The notes under the pieces: model-generated
Told to the model about the DNA's origin: nothing
Databases searched by the model: none
The model's input: the letters and a program-made list of their open reading frames with translations, nothing else
Shown: positions 28,666 through 39,957 of the stretch, piece after piece
How the letters are laid out: each line of letters opens with the position of its first letter
Position numbering within the stretch: the first letter of the stretch is position 1
Assembly: GCA_025738555.1 (NCBI GenBank)
Contig: JAOVFP010000004.1
Span: forward strand, 2,976,001 to 3,040,000
Direction: 5' to 3'
DNA from: Cyathus striatus
Taxonomy: Eukaryota > Basidiomycota > Agaricomycetes > Agaricales > Nidulariaceae
Length of the DNA: 64,000 nucleotides
Translations under genes and position numbers: made by a program

Positions 28666-29256
28666 GGTAGAGGACGATGAGCTCAAGCATTGGGGATGGG
28701 ACAGTGCACCGGGGGACTAGTTGATGGATTAAAACTCGTTGATTTAATTTCAAATCGACACGCCGTCACATGACACAAACAATGGCTATTAGTAACGCGT
28801 GCTGTCACAAACTGTTCACAAACAGCCTCTTTGCCTCTTCTTCAAAAACAATAATCAACGACAGAGCAAAAGCTGTTACCAAGGCGGTACACTTTGAGAG
28901 CAACAGAGATGAACAAGAGATGAATTACAGGAATTTACCAAAGGCGGAATGCTGTCATCAATCAGATAATATCTTTATCTTCAGTCTCCTACCCAGACCC
29001 TATGGGGAGTCTCGATCCTAGACGGTGCACAGTTCTTAATCCAAGTTATTTAGGAGAAATACGAAGTTGATTTGATGAACCAATCACATCACTACTATTA
29101 ATCGTTCTCTTTTTGGAAATGGAGAAATTTGAACCTTAATTCAGTGAGACTCCCCATAGGGTCTGGCACATAATATATACAAATAGGAGGGTCAAGCTGA
29201 CCGCCGCAGAGGCCATGAAGTTCTGAGTTTGAATTGGTACATCCATAAATGGATAG

Positions 29257-29685
29257 TGTTGTGTTGCGTCGATAAGTGGATCGCACTTACTGTCTGACCC
29301 ACTTCTTGAGAGTGATATCTCAGACCTACGAGCAAATTCTAGCAAGCTAGTGTCTGCTTTGGTAAACTCTACAAGATACTTGGTGAATGTTGACTGGGTA
29401 ATTCCATTAGCATTTAAAAAATTGGAAGATGAAGTTAAATCCTTAATTGATAATGGAGAGGAATGGCAGCTTGATGCAACGAGATTAAAGGCTAAGCAGA
29501 TTCACGAGTTCTGCATAGACGGGATGGCGGGAAGATTTACAATGGAAGTACCGAAATTGTGGAATTTATTGGACCATTTACTTTCTGCGGACTTGTGTGC
29601 AGAAGACTATACTGACCTGAAAATTTGCAGCTATTGCCGTGTCCCTTCCAATAAATATACCCTTTCTCCCTGCTTTTGCCAGTGA
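29257..29685 (+). pseudogene. mobile-element-type ORF remnant
   Basis: An open frame without a convincing ATG carries protein-like sequence: FKKLEDEVKSLIDNGEEWQL, then LKAKQIHEFCIDGMAGRF and PKLWNLLDHLLSADL, ending at TGA 29683-29685. The style resembles N-terminal parts of proteins found in Agaricomycete mobile elements (DUF6589-like), but this is only an impression. It lies in the core of the inverted-repeat element and is truncated at both ends. Confidence 0.4.
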
Positions 29686-29687
29686 TT

Positions 29688-29966
29688 CTACATGCTGCTT
29701 TTCCAGAATACTGACATCCATAATATTAACATCTTTCCGAGCCCAGTCCCAGCGGTTGAAATAACATTGCGATGATCTTGCTTGAGCACCACTTGCACTA
29801 CTTTACACTGCCAGAGACATAGCTGTATACCAAATGTCGATACAGTCTTGCTTCGTATGTCGCAAACTGACAGAATAGCGGACATGCAGCACCCAGCTGC
29901 CCTAAGAATGAGGTCTCTTGTTCTAAAAACCGATGCGCGTTGATGCGACTTCCCCACTGCTAGCAA
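29688..29966 (-). pseudogene. RecQ-like helicase fragment (motif I)
   Basis: The minus strand encodes FGIQLCLWQCKVVQVVLKQ, then ISTAGTGLGKM, which matches the region around the Walker A motif of basidiomycete RecQ-type helicases (typically ...WQ...V..GTG.GK...F). Downstream helicase motifs are missing, so it is a fragment inside the inverted-repeat element. Confidence 0.5.
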
Positions 29967-30303
29967 AAATTTGCCCTTGATCTTTGTCGTCCCTGAGCAT
30001 CCATTTTCATACTCAGAATGATATCGGCGCGATGGCCATCAAAGTGGCTGTGGTATTTGTATATATTATGTGCCAGACCCTATGGGGAGTCTCACTGAAT
30101 TAAGGTTCAAATTTCTCCATTTCCAAAAAGAGAACGATCAATAGCAGCGATGTGATTGGTTCATCAAATCAACTTTGTATTTCTCCTAAATAACTTGGAT
30201 TAAGAACTGTGTACCGTCTAGGATCGAGACTCCCCATAGGGTTTGGGTAGGAGACTGCTTTATCTTTAACAATCAGGTTCGCATGCTCGCACAAGGCTCG
30301 CAG

Positions 30304-31735
30304 TTACATTTCCTCCGAATCCGGACGCCTTACGTTCCGCGTGTTCTTCCTCGCTGACCAGAATTGGGTAACTAACGTAACGGCAAAGGTTAATATCAGC
30401 GCATTGTGAGAAATATACCTGAGGTGTCGTACCATAGGTATACTTCAGCAACGATTCAGGCTGACCAGTGGCATAATAGACAGTTTCAATAGGCTTCCTT
30501 GAGTCGTGGTCTACTTCGAAACCGAGTTCACTTGCAAGCAGGAGGACCTCCTCCACAGATATATGAATCTGCGCATGTGAGCCCCACTTCAGAGCAACGA
30601 GCAAATTACCACATTAGCATAGCCTTCAAGATATAAATTAAGAATCACATACGACCAAGATTTATCCACAAACCACCAGGGTTCAGGACAGAGTAGATCC
30701 TCTCCAAGAAATCAATGATATTTTCACCGACATCAATGAAGAACAAAGTGACCACAGCATCGTACTGCCCAAAACTGTTCGCATCCGAAAACTCCTTCAA
30801 GAAGTCACCTTCAACAAGGCGAAAATTGGCTTTCGATCGTGTCGACGGAATATAATCGGGAGGTCGTGCTGGCCGAAAGCGGCTGGATGTGTAACATTGC
30901 TGAGTCCATTGCGTACAAAAGGGATAAAATGTATGTTCAAATATGTGCGATATGTGATTAAGAAGGAAATTATATGCTAGAATGGCAGTATAGTCTATCT
31001 CATTTGCAGTTACAGAGAATCCTGAAGAGGTGCTAGTAACTTAGTAAGTACAGCAGAAGAGATAAAACACTGCAGACCTTCAATCTCAGCAATTTCATGC
31101 GCAAGACGTCCAGGTCCAAACTCGGGAACGAGAATATTCTTCTCACCCTTAGTGTCAACATTTTCGAAATGAGAAGCAAGCGTGTCAAGAATCGGAGGGA
31201 ATATAAGTGACCGTTCTGTACTCCAAAGCTCAGACCAGTCCCTGACAATATGTCCTAATGTTTCACTGATAAGCTGAAAGTCCTTTCGTTCTTTGCTGGT
31301 ATCGTGGGCCTCCAAACCGTACACTTCTTTTCCATGCTGAGCAACTCGAGTGGTTAAAACTGAATTAGCCTGGATCTCTTTTCGAGCTTTCATAAATTGA
31401 GCACCATATCCTATACCATCCACCAGCTGTTTCTGTAACGGATGAAGGCGTGTGTAGCGCGAATATTTTCGATCAATCACTTGATTTGCATAATCCTCGT
31501 AGGCAGAGAAAGAAGCTATCGACTCCAGAATATTCTTTTGAGAACTAGAGGTGGAGGTGGTATCCTTTGGTCCTAGAATAGATGTAGGAACAGATTCGGG
31601 ATGTTCAGTGGTACGCAGGCGCGCGGAGGAATCAGGGAAAGCATGCTCGGTAACAATGTTCACACCATTCGGGACGACGATTCGAATGGTGAAAGGGCCC
31701 TCCAGAGTTCGAAATGCATATAAGTGGTCGTCTAA
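30304..31735 (-). pseudogene. decayed N2227-family (carnosine N-methyltransferase-like) gene
   Basis: This is a paralog of the intact gene at 51252-52697. It shares KNILESIASFSAYEDYANQV, the SAM-binding segment ILVPEFGPGRLAHEIAEIE, FFIDVGENIIDFLERIYSVL and the C-terminal VTQFWSA segment, which splicing restores up to TAA 30304-30306. Two defects are visible. The membrane-anchor first segment and its ATG are missing upstream of YAFRTLEGPFTI, where an in-frame stop follows. The acceptor AG before the LKWGSHAQI exon is also lost: the intact copy reads TTGCTAG there, this copy TTGCTCGTTG. In addition the motif-I glycine pattern GFGLG has become EFGPG. It lies 110 bp from, and divergent to, the small precursor gene at 31846. 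Confidence 0.75.
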
Positions 31736-31753
31736 AGCAGCGGGATAATATTA

Positions 31754-31762
31754 CATATAAAA
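31754..31762 (+). promoter_or_regulatory. TATA box of precursor gene 1
   Basis: ATATAAAAG lies about 90 bp before the ATG at 31846. The second precursor gene (59083) has a TATA box at almost the same distance (about 86 bp). Confidence 0.55.
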
Positions 31763-31845
31763 GTCAACATATTGCCTCTTACCTCAGCAGCAACTTGCTT
31801 GCTAGTACACTCGTCAAAGCCTTTAACTCTATTTTCTTCATCATT

Positions 31846-32213
31846 ATGGTGTTCAGCACTCACAAAGTATTTATTTGGGCAGCCCTTGCTGCACTTGCAG
31901 TTAACGCGCTTCCCAATCCTTCACCTGTGGCTATAGATGAGGTCTGTTACGAAATGTACTCGGTATGAGTATATAGCTAACAATTTATCTGAAGGCTCTG
32001 TCCAAGCGCACTGTGCATGATTACGCCATCGACGACGACGAAGCACTATCCAAGCGCACCGTATACGGCCACGGCACCGACGACGGAGAAGCACTGTCCA
32101 AGCGCACTGCACATGGCTATGGCATCGACGACGACGAAGCTCTGTCCAAACGCACTGTACATGGTTATGCCATCGACGACGATGAGGCCCTTTCCAAGCA
32201 CAACCAAGTATAA
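31846..32213 (+). CDS. kexin-processed repeat peptide precursor 1 (candidate RiPP precursor)
   Basis: Two exons (31846-31941 and 31995-32213) give 104 residues. The signal peptide (MVFSTHKVFIWAALAALAVN) is nearly the same as that of the precursor at 59083. After a short leader, an entry unit ALSKR is followed by four 16-residue repeats: TVHDYAIDDDEALSKR, TVYGHGTDDGEALSKR, TAHGYGIDDDEALSKR and TVHGYAIDDDEALSK-H. KR is a Kex2 cleavage site, so secretion and kexin cutting would release acidic peptides with a His-x-Tyr core. The YAI within two repeats recalls the YAIG core of ustiloxin precursors. The donor is the non-canonical-looking GTCTGT; a GTATGA alternative would leave a 32-nt intron, too short. 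The last repeat ends KH, not KR. Confidence 0.8.
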
Positions 32214-32940
32214 TTATGCACTTGAAGACGAGGGGGTAAGAAGTATTAAACTCAATGATATCACGAGTACTCGGAGGGGCTGATTAGTGCACAGTGGTTA
32301 TTTTCAAGGCATTTGGTTTTGGATCGGTCACTAAGTTTGTGAGATGAATAGTTGCAGTTTCCATTGAGTCGGCTGGCATAGTAGTAGAGTAAACCATTAC
32401 ATATGTAAGTACATGAACATGAAAACAAGAACCTGGCGAGAAATCTATGAGTAAGTAAAAGAAGTTCAGAGTTGAACAACGGGAACAAACAGTTCAACAT
32501 AAGTAGTTATTTGTTCTTGTTTTCCACTAGCGTCCTAACTTCCTATTACCTAATGAAAAATTGCCGAGAAAACTGCGAAAAATTGCCGGATGACTCTCAC
32601 ACGATAAGTAATCGTCCGAAGTTGATCGTATCCAATGTCCATCAAGTTAAATTGAAAATAGGCTACAAATCCCTAACGAATCCAACGCACTATGCTACAA
32701 TATACAGTAATATATCACATATTGATTACATATTCCGATTAATTCTTATAGTTGAGCCACTTGTCGAGTCCCAAACCCTTGTAGATTTTATCGAGCCCCT
32801 TCGCGAACGCAGGTTAGAACCATTGCCTAGTCATACTATCTTACGGAATGTAACTCACCATGGCGGAAATGATACCTTTCAGCAAACTATCAAGGCCAAG
32901 GCCGCTAAGCTACGAGATAATTTTAGTCGAGAGTTACATA
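32214..32940. other. intergenic, no supported gene
   Basis: AT-rich 3' flank of precursor 1 and of the convergent DUF6987-like gene. A 169-codon plus-strand frame (32472-32981) overlaps the latter's last exon and lacks protein-like features. Confidence 0.45.
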
Positions 32941-33692
32941 TTAACGGCTTATTGAAGTTACCAGCTTGCCAACCAAGTTAAGGACGCCGGTAAGGAGAAG
33001 TGCAACTCCACCAACGATTTGTGTGAGAGGTTCTACCGGAGATAAATGTTAATTATACAACCCGACTATATGGTGGAGCCGACGTACGGCCAAGTGCATC
33101 CAAGAGGGGACCAAGATCCTTTTTTGCCTTCGGATAGGAGTCAAGCTTATCTCTGGCCCATTCGATAGTTCCTTGGACTTCCTCAATGAGCTAAGTAAAC
33201 GAACGGGGTTAAGTAACGTTTAATAACTCTTTCATTAATAATCTTACTGTCTTCAGCGCTTCGGCAAGACGCTGCTCCTCTGGAGTAGCCTTGTGATCTT
33301 GCATGTTGCGTTTGGCTTGGTTGGAGAGGCGGTTATCGGGGTCGGCGCCGCGAATAGCTCCGTTGGTCTCATTGAGAATCTTCTCTGCCTGCTCGATGAG
33401 GGGACGCACTTGCTTAACAAGAGCGCCTTCATCGCGATCCTCAGGCTTTTGCGCTTCGAAGTTTTCAATGTTCTAGTAAATGAGTGTAAGCGCGGGGCTG
33501 TTTAAATAAATAGAATCCATCAACCTTGCGAATCATCTTGCAAATAGGGATGACTTTGGTATTAGCATCCTCAATGATGGCTGAGAGTCGCTCTGCAAGT
33601 TTCTGGTCGGTCTCCTGCTCTTGCTTAGAGCGAGGATCACCGAACTGAGTCTCTGGTTGTTGGGCGGGAGGTTGAGTCTGAACGTCGGACAT
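32941..33692 (-). CDS. DUF6987-like conserved fungal protein
   Basis: Four exons. The N-terminus MSDVQTQPPAQQPETQFGDP leads into a helical region (KLAERLSAIIEDANTKVIPI), then PLIEQAEKILNETNGAIRGA, DPDNRLSNQAKRNMQDHKAT, PEEQRLAEALKTV and a C-terminal hydrophobic tail (PLTQIVGGVALLLTGVLNLV) ending at TAA 32941-32943. This order matches a fungal family I know as DUF6987, found as single or repeated helical units. Function is unknown; a structural or stress-related role has been suggested from its LEA-like composition. The start is the ATG at 33692. Confidence 0.75.
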
Positions 33693-34595
33693 GGTAATGG
33701 AGCGGTAAAAGTAAAACAATATGCAGAAGAAGAGTAGAAGTGGTATGAATGAAATGTTGTGTTGAACTCCGTCTTTCGAAAACGGCCTTTTTATACTCAA
33801 ATCCGACGAGGAGACACATCGTCAGACTCTCCACTTCAGTATGTAAACGGTAACCTGTTTTAGACGTGAATGTAAGACGAAATGAAGGTGAAGTAAGTTT
33901 TAGATCCTTTTGACGGTTTGCACTGCACCCGTTCCATGTTAATACGACGATGTGAGGTCATGAAGTGGAATAAGCATATGTTTTCCTGGATCCGTCTGTC
34001 GCAAACCCCTTAACAACGGAGCACCCAAAACTAGAGCGGAAAAGTGGGGTGCTAAAGTAGCGAAAGCCAAAATGAGCCGCATCTATTTGTGGTCGCGCAG
34101 TACTTACGCCTCTCCTGTCAACCAGGGGGTGGGTCAGTGCAAAGCTTAAGTCTGCGATGACGACACTTGTCTTGAACGATTAAATTTAAAACATAGGAAC
34201 CTTGACCACTATTTTTAGGACATCAACACGCTGTGTCATATATGTTGTTTTGGTGATGTTATTTATTGCTAGAGGGCCAACAAGCGCCCACCTAAGGAAA
34301 GGGACGTCACCGAACTTATCGATAAGGGTAGTTCCACGCAAGAATAATTCAGAGAACTCTCACCCTTGAGTAAGCGAGCCCGCTTTTGACAGTAGCTCCT
34401 GCCGAGTGGAGACCTTCCATGAAGTTGTATTCGTCTAACGTCTAATGGACAACATGGGCGTTGTGACTGCCGCAAAATATGACACAAAAGTCTCCAATGT
34501 ACTCCTAAGTGTGCATGCGTCATATCCACACATTCCACTGTTAAAAGAACGTGAAGAGGCGGGAAAGTTCAGAAACAAACCCAACATATCACATC
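33693..34595. other. divergent promoter region
   Basis: Shared upstream region of the DUF6987-like gene (-) and the small basic protein gene (+). Only short frames; nothing else recognised. Confidence 0.45.
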
Positions 34596-34997
34596 ATGTC
34601 TCAACCTGGTTCTCGCGCTCAGTCTCGTGCATCCTCTGTTGCCCCAGGAGATGGGCCATCTCAGCAACGCCAGCAATCTCGCTCACGCAGGGGCCGCAGC
34701 CGTACCCCTCGCAGCAGTTCTGTTGAATCAGAAGTCGACCAGCCTCCGCGTAAGGGCAAGAACCGCCGACGTGGTGGCAAGGGTGGAGGTCTTCCTGCTG
34801 TCGACGAAGTAGGAGACACTGCTCAAGGTCTTACCAACACCGCCGGTAACACTCTAGGCCAAGTAGGCGGTGCGGTAGGCCAGGCAGCCGGCGGTGGAGG
34901 CGATAAGCCTCTCAAGCTTAGACTCGACCTGAATCTCGAGGTTGAAGTTACTCTGAAAGCTCGCGTACACGGCGACTTGACGCTTGCTCTATTGTAA
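34596..34997 (+). CDS. small conserved basic fungal protein
   Basis: A single-exon frame of 133 residues starting MSQPGSRAQSRASSVAPGDG. An Arg/Ser/Gln-rich disordered N-terminus and a Gly-rich middle (NTAGNTLGQVGGAVGQAAGG) lead to the highly conserved-looking C-terminus PLKLRLDLNLEVEVTLKARV then HGDLTLALL. The C-terminal segment is found at the end of many ascomycete and basidiomycete proteins of unknown function. A longer frame begins upstream, but the ATG at 34596 gives the usual family start. Confidence 0.8.
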   Translation: MSQPGSRAQSRASSVAPGDGPSQQRQQSRSRRGRSRTPRSSSVESEVDQPPRKGKNRRRGGKGGGLPAVDEVGDTAQGLTNTAGNTLGQVGGAVGQAAGGGGDKPLKLRLDLNLEVEVTLKARVHGDLTLALL

Positions 34998-35867
34998 GTA
35001 TGAATTCTGTGTTTTCTCCACTTCGTGTACTTAGTTGTCGTAGGCGCTAGCTGAATCGCGTTCTGCAGAATGTGAAGATTGGTTCCTATTGAACCCCACA
35101 TCATATATGAAGATCATGACCTGAATACGATTGGACAATCAGCTCGAGGAATGTTATTACTGTACGCCTCACGGACTTGCATAATTATCTTTGTATTGTA
35201 CCGCACCCGCCCTGACTAGCATACCCGAGTAAATGTCGAGTATTTGGTCTCCTTTCTTTGCGTAAAGAGTGATGTAAGACCTACATATTTCATCAAACCG
35301 CAGTCAATTAACAAATGTGATGATCTTTTCTCTCCTTGATCGTCGTTCCGCCCTCGCGGATGAGTCAAACGAAGACATGCAGTGGAGCCACTGCACTATT
35401 GCACTACAGTCTACTACAATCTTAAAGCTGTCAACCCAGTATATGTTGCTGGGAATCACACTTCCTGATTTATGGCATCTGCGTTGAAACTGAATAATTA
35501 GCTTATTGTACTGGGCTCTGACCCGGAGCCACCCGGAGCTATGACTCACAACCCCCGCAAAGCAAGATAAGTACACCCTTAAGTTCCAGCTGCCGTTGCG
35601 TTTAAGATTAATTCAAGAGTCAATATTTCAATGGCTGAGTTCAGGCCCAGGTCAAGCAGTTGGTCGGACAAGCAAGTTCAACGTTGTCAACGAGAGTCGG
35701 ATTCCAAACGGTCTCGACTCTCCGCACGCCTCAAGCTCATCACGTGTGTGTGGTTATTTGTTTTTCACTTGTGTGGACAACAGGCAGCGGCCAGTCGCTC
35801 GCGCTTCACAGCCTCCCAGGCGTTCAACGTTGCCCAGTATTTTATCCACATCAAAATACAATACAAA
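34998..35867. other. intergenic, nothing recognised
   Basis: Short frames only on both strands; no repeat or RNA gene recognised. Confidence 0.4.
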
Positions 35868-36180
35868 TCACATCTGTAAGTACATTAAGATGTAAGTAGT
35901 ATACGCAGAGATGGCGCTCGTAAAGGCAGAGTCCACTCTATCAAAAGCAGTGTTCACTTGAGGCAACAAATCGACCTTCAGCGGGAATTGTACCTCGACG
36001 TTAAATGCAGTACTAATGGAACAATAATAGCCATACAGAATCACCGGTGAAATATACCCCAATGTATTTTCAAACACCTCATTTCTGTTTTTGAGTGGAA
36101 ATTATATCTTGTCGCCGCAGAAGAGTAGGTATACCGCCGAGAGCAGTAACCACTTATTCACATTTTCGATCTATATCAGA
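35868..36180 (-). pseudogene. HsbA relic, C-terminal exons
   Basis: The minus strand contains the last part of an HsbA-family gene: a degraded ...ALGGIPTLL-like stretch, FENTLGYISPV at an exon end, and after a putative intron KVDLLPQVNTAFDRVDSAFT then SAISAYT. The first half of the gene is missing. It is the outermost member of the HsbA array. Confidence 0.6.
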
Positions 36181-36447
36181 GCCACCATGTGCTTTACCCA
36201 TTCGAAGTCAAATTTCATAATTACATTGGATCAGTCCATGGTACTAGAAGACCAACCACTGTTCATATAGCATACATGAGCGCTGAGCGTTGCGGCGCTG
36301 TGACTTTCAGAGTCCTAACTAACCATCCGAGAAATTGGTCCAGTCAGCTAATCAACAAACAACATACTGTTATAACTGTAAGGGCTGTAACGGTGCTATA
36401 TCACGTTCAACTACATATTCGTCTTTTTCGATGTCAAAGTACTACTA

Positions 36448-37171
36448 CTAGTCATTATATGCAGAGATAACAGTTGCATAATCAGCGGCTTTTGATCCAA
36501 ACACTGAATCCACCGCAGGCCCTAGATCAACCTTCAATGGGAGTCAAGTACAATTAAATATGGCAAGTGACACGACAATCCATACAGACTTACCGGTAAA
36601 GCAGACTTCAAAGCATTCTCAAACTCATTACTGCTTGTATTAAGGTTAATTAGACCTTCTCGGATAAGGGATTGCGCATTCCCAAGAGGAATTGATTGAA
36701 TCGTCGGTTTCTTTAGAATTAATTGGTTAAAAAAGTCTTTAAAGATGGGTGTCAACTTTTGACGTTGGTAAGTAAGGTCTGTCCTTCGGTCTCTGACATG
36801 CGTTGTCCAATTGCCTGAAATTATTTGGTTATTATTACTAGTAAAGAGTTGTCTATATTCGATTGGAGGAGACTTACTTTAAGATCGGTAGTTGCGACAT
36901 TGTTCGCAGTGGTTAGACTTGTGAGCAGTCCAGTGATCGTCTATTAGGAATTTGACTCCATTCATTGAAGTTGATAGTCGAGAAGCACAAATCTTACTGT
37001 TACATCACCCAATGATCCTCCGCTGGAGGGAAAAGCATTGGTTGCATTATCGATCCTCGCTGCTTCCAAAATCAGTGTGTTGATGTCGTTCACGACATCC
37101 ACCACTACTGATAAACAGAGTGTAGCGATGAAAGTTACAGATAAGAATAGCCGGTGCTGAATGTTGACCAT
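36448..37171 (-). pseudogene. HsbA-family secreted protein, frameshifted copy
   Basis: Hydrophobic surface binding protein A-like gene with signal peptide (MVNIQHRLFLSVTFIATLCL), DINTLILEA, AFPSSGGSLGDVT, ATTDLK, then KDFFNQLILKKPTIQSIPLG and a final exon VDLGPAVDSVFGSKAADYAT. Four introns sit at the same places as in the intact copy at 41334-42040. In exon 3 the frame breaks at an A-run (36757-36760 on the plus strand): one additional base would restore LLTNVKKLTPIFKDFF. Either a real mutation or a homopolymer sequencing error. HsbA proteins bind hydrophobic surfaces and recruit lytic enzymes in Aspergillus. Confidence 0.75.
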
Positions 37172-37780
37172 TTTCGAATGTAGAAATATGTGAACTAGCC
37201 CTATGCAGTCGATCAGTGTGGTAGCAACTAGATTTACTGAAGAAAATAACAGTACTTACTTAAATACTTCGAGTGTTGACGGCCTCAAATAAGTAACTTG
37301 GACGGATAAGTCAAATGGATAGAAAAAAATGTAGTCTAGACGAAATCGGACTTTAGTATCTGAGACTAAAAATGAGACTGACTATCTTTGACAGACACAA
37401 GAAATGATATATTGACTGAAGGCATGACCATTACTCCAGTAGCATTGTCATAAGCCTATGGCGAAACAGTGGAAATTTAGCTGACCGTTCGTCATACTAT
37501 CAAGTGGAAACGAAACCATTAAGCCTGTTGCTATAAATTAGTACTAAGGTGAATTGGCTTCTAGCACGTTAGCCTGCCATTTGTACCTGGGAAGTTTGAC
37601 GTTGTATGAACATAAGTAGTTTAAGCTGTTTAACATCGATTATTTCAGCCTCGTCCACTTGTACCGAATGGGTCATGTTAATGGGAGCTAGTATTTCAGT
37701 CTCTGCGAATGTCAATAAAGCAAATGGCTAAGATACATCTCTGCCTTGTCTCTGCCTATACTGTAAGGGTAAAGGTGCGC
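37172..37780. other. HsbA spacer
   Basis: Upstream region of an HsbA copy. Parts of this spacer (TGACAGACACAAGAAATGAT-like and CAGCTGACC...TCGTCA-like stretches) recur upstream of the other HsbA copies, showing that duplication units include promoter DNA. Confidence 0.5.
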
Positions 37781-38560
37781 TTAACACCTAAACAAAGAAA
37801 ATAAATGCGAGTCGGTCGAACGTCCGTTCTTCCTGTGACGTCCTAAGGTGTCCGAACGAGCTGTTAGCAAGATAACGAGGTGGTTGGGAACGTAACGTTG
37901 GCGGTAGAACTCCGAAATGAGTTCTAGGTAGATCTTGAGAGTGTTTGAGGAGTGAGAAGTCGATATTGGACTGATTTGAGACGGTGAAAGGCCAAAGACG
38001 AGTGGAAAGAGATATAATATGGGACTGAGGGCGATTGTAATCTGTTTGTGAGTGGGGGATAAATTCACTCGGGGGCTAAGGTAAGGTAGATACAGGTTTT
38101 TATAGGAAATAAAATCAGGTATGTTACTTAACGAGGATTAGTTCTACGACGTAATTAGGAGGGATCGGTCCGTATAGTAAACGTAAGTTTTCGAGAGACT
38201 TGGGGTGGTAGATCGAGTTGGAAAATAAATTTTTCGAAGAGATTTCGAGATGGGGAGGCTCGGTTGTTGCGAGGTGCCAAATTTGGTACAACGTTGGGGT
38301 TTCTTGCGCTAGTTTAGTGTAGGACAGATCGATAGCTTCTTCCCTGTGCGTAATTGGTGCTTTTGCGGTGGCAGATAGCGAGGGGATTGAGTGAAGCGGT
38401 GAAGAGAACGATAGGGAAGACGTATAGTGCGCGAGCCGTAGTTTGATGCGTCACTTACATTACGTAGCGGTCACGTGACTTTGGTCGCTGTACTTCGAGA
38501 AATGTCGAGTTTTGTAGCGCAGGCGGAACGCCTGCTCTACAATACTCGACTAGGTACTTG
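37781..38560. mobile_element. dispersed repeat with 3' hairpin
   Basis: The left end reads CACCTAAACAAAGAAAATAA and CGAGTCGGTCGAACGTCC; a similar start occurs at 45638 (ACCTAAACAAAG...CGAGTCGATCGAGACGTCC). Near its right end GTAGCGCAGGCGGAACGCCTGCTCTAC forms a hairpin, and a related GCAGGC...GCCTGC hairpin followed by CTCTAC occurs at 47395-47417. These shared ends suggest a non-autonomous element family inserted between HsbA copies. Class unassigned. Confidence 0.45.
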
Positions 38561-38664
38561 CCACCTCATGAATAACTCTACATCTAGTGTATACCTACTA
38601 ATTATTAGGAATAATATACAGCGATAGCACTTCAAAAATTAGAGACAGCGACTAGTTTATCATT

Positions 38665-39290
38665 TCTGAAATCAGTGTGTTGATGTCATTCACTAAGCTT
38701 AAGGCCGATATGCGGAGAGTAGCCTCCAGAGCGACTATGTCTGACAGAGACAGGAAATGATATATAGACAAAAGAAATGTCCTTTACTTATTCCGTTAAA
38801 TAGTATCCTCTCGAGCCATATTTTATTACCAGAGTGTCACAGGCTGACAACTCAGCTGACCATGGCACACGCGACCAGGTGGAAATAAACCGGTATATCA
38901 GTGGTGGTGCGGCTAAGGCTACCCGTACATTTTCTATTGCATACTCCGCATCATTTAACGTATAAGTAAAGTTATGTGTCATATGCTGCAATAGTAGTCG
39001 CAAAATCAGCGTTCCTTCCATCAAAATGTTCGTCCGCTTGAAGCACCAAATCCATCTTCAAGGGGAGTTGCGCTTCGTTAAATCTCTACGAAACTACGAA
39101 TCATATATCTGTTCACCGGTAAATAGGCTTCAATGCAATCCCAAATGTCACAATGCTGGTGTTGAGGCTAATTAGATCTTGTCGAATGGTAGCAGGTCCA
39201 CCGCTGAGAGCAACTGATTGAAATATAACTCTTTTTTCGACCAGTTAGTGAAGAATGTCAGTATAGATTGGCCTCAAGTTATAAATGTGA
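38665..39290 (-). pseudogene. HsbA relics
   Basis: Degraded HsbA sequence on the minus strand: NLRPIYTDILH followed by a stop, a middle IRQDLISLNTSI segment, a decayed exon end, and a final exon MDLVLQADEHFDGRNADFAT. A separate N-terminal scrap (NDINTLIS-like) lies at about 38668-38694. At least two old copies contributed. Confidence 0.6.
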
Positions 39291-39957
39291 TCTGAATGTC
39301 AGTCTAGAAGGGAGACATAGGTATCAGAGACTACGTCTGACAGAGATAGGACATGATATAATTATAGAAAAAAGAACTGACATACCGAACGACAGCATTC
39401 TTGCCAGTCATACAATGTCAGTATAATGACACTGACAATTCAGCTGACGGTTCGTCAAGTGAAAAGAAAACAAGCCTGTTCCTAAAAGCTAGCGCTAACG
39501 CAGGATATTATAGGTCATAAGCAACAGCTACATTGCGAACTTTAACTACTGTACTTGTCAACGACAGAAGCACTTGTATGCTTAATGAATTATCTTCATC
39601 CTTCCGCTTTCGTGTCAGCAACTTGTAACAGCCTGCGGTGGATGACACGTACGGAGAGACATCGCTGCGGAGACTAGATAAAATCCTGAGACCACGCAAA
39701 GTAAATGAGAATTCGTGTAGCCGAACCACAGTCGTATACCGGTACTATACAGAAAACATCGAACTGTCAAAAGAGACACATTAAATCTGTTCGTTCTGCA
39801 CAGTGAAAAAGTTTGCTTCTTTCACCCCGCTAAAAACCATGAACCTTAGCAGTTTATATGCACATCAAAAGTCATTGTGTGCTTTTACAATGACACAGTT
39901 TCACATTTTGACAGACCAGAGGCGCACCACGACCCACCTTTTGCACCCAAACGTATA

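Larger units (their letters stand above)
28982..30257. mobile_element. 1.28-kb inverted-repeat element with nested terminal repeats
   Basis: Two 204-bp arms (28982-29185 and 30054-30257) are reverse complements with about six mismatches. Each arm itself contains a ~174-bp unit bounded by short inverted ends, CCCTATGGGGAGTCTC and its complement (28993-29166 and 30073-30246). The 870-bp centre carries two coding relics in opposite orientation, described separately. It could be one foldback transposon or a DNA-transposon pair that captured host DNA. Its right edge lies only about 46 bp from the stop codon of the decayed methyltransferase copy. Confidence 0.7.

Noticed and set aside
31963..31994. 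alternative GTATGA donor for precursor 1
   Set aside because: It leaves an intron of only 32 nt, shorter than any other here, and misplaces the exon junction relative to precursor 2.
32472..32981. 169-codon plus-strand frame
   Set aside because: It overlaps the last exon of the DUF6987-like gene, has no domain-like composition and no splice or promoter support.
38510..38560. Helitron 3' end (hairpin followed by CTAG)
   Set aside because: The related copy at 47395 shares the hairpin but not a CTRR terminus, and similarity continues beyond it.
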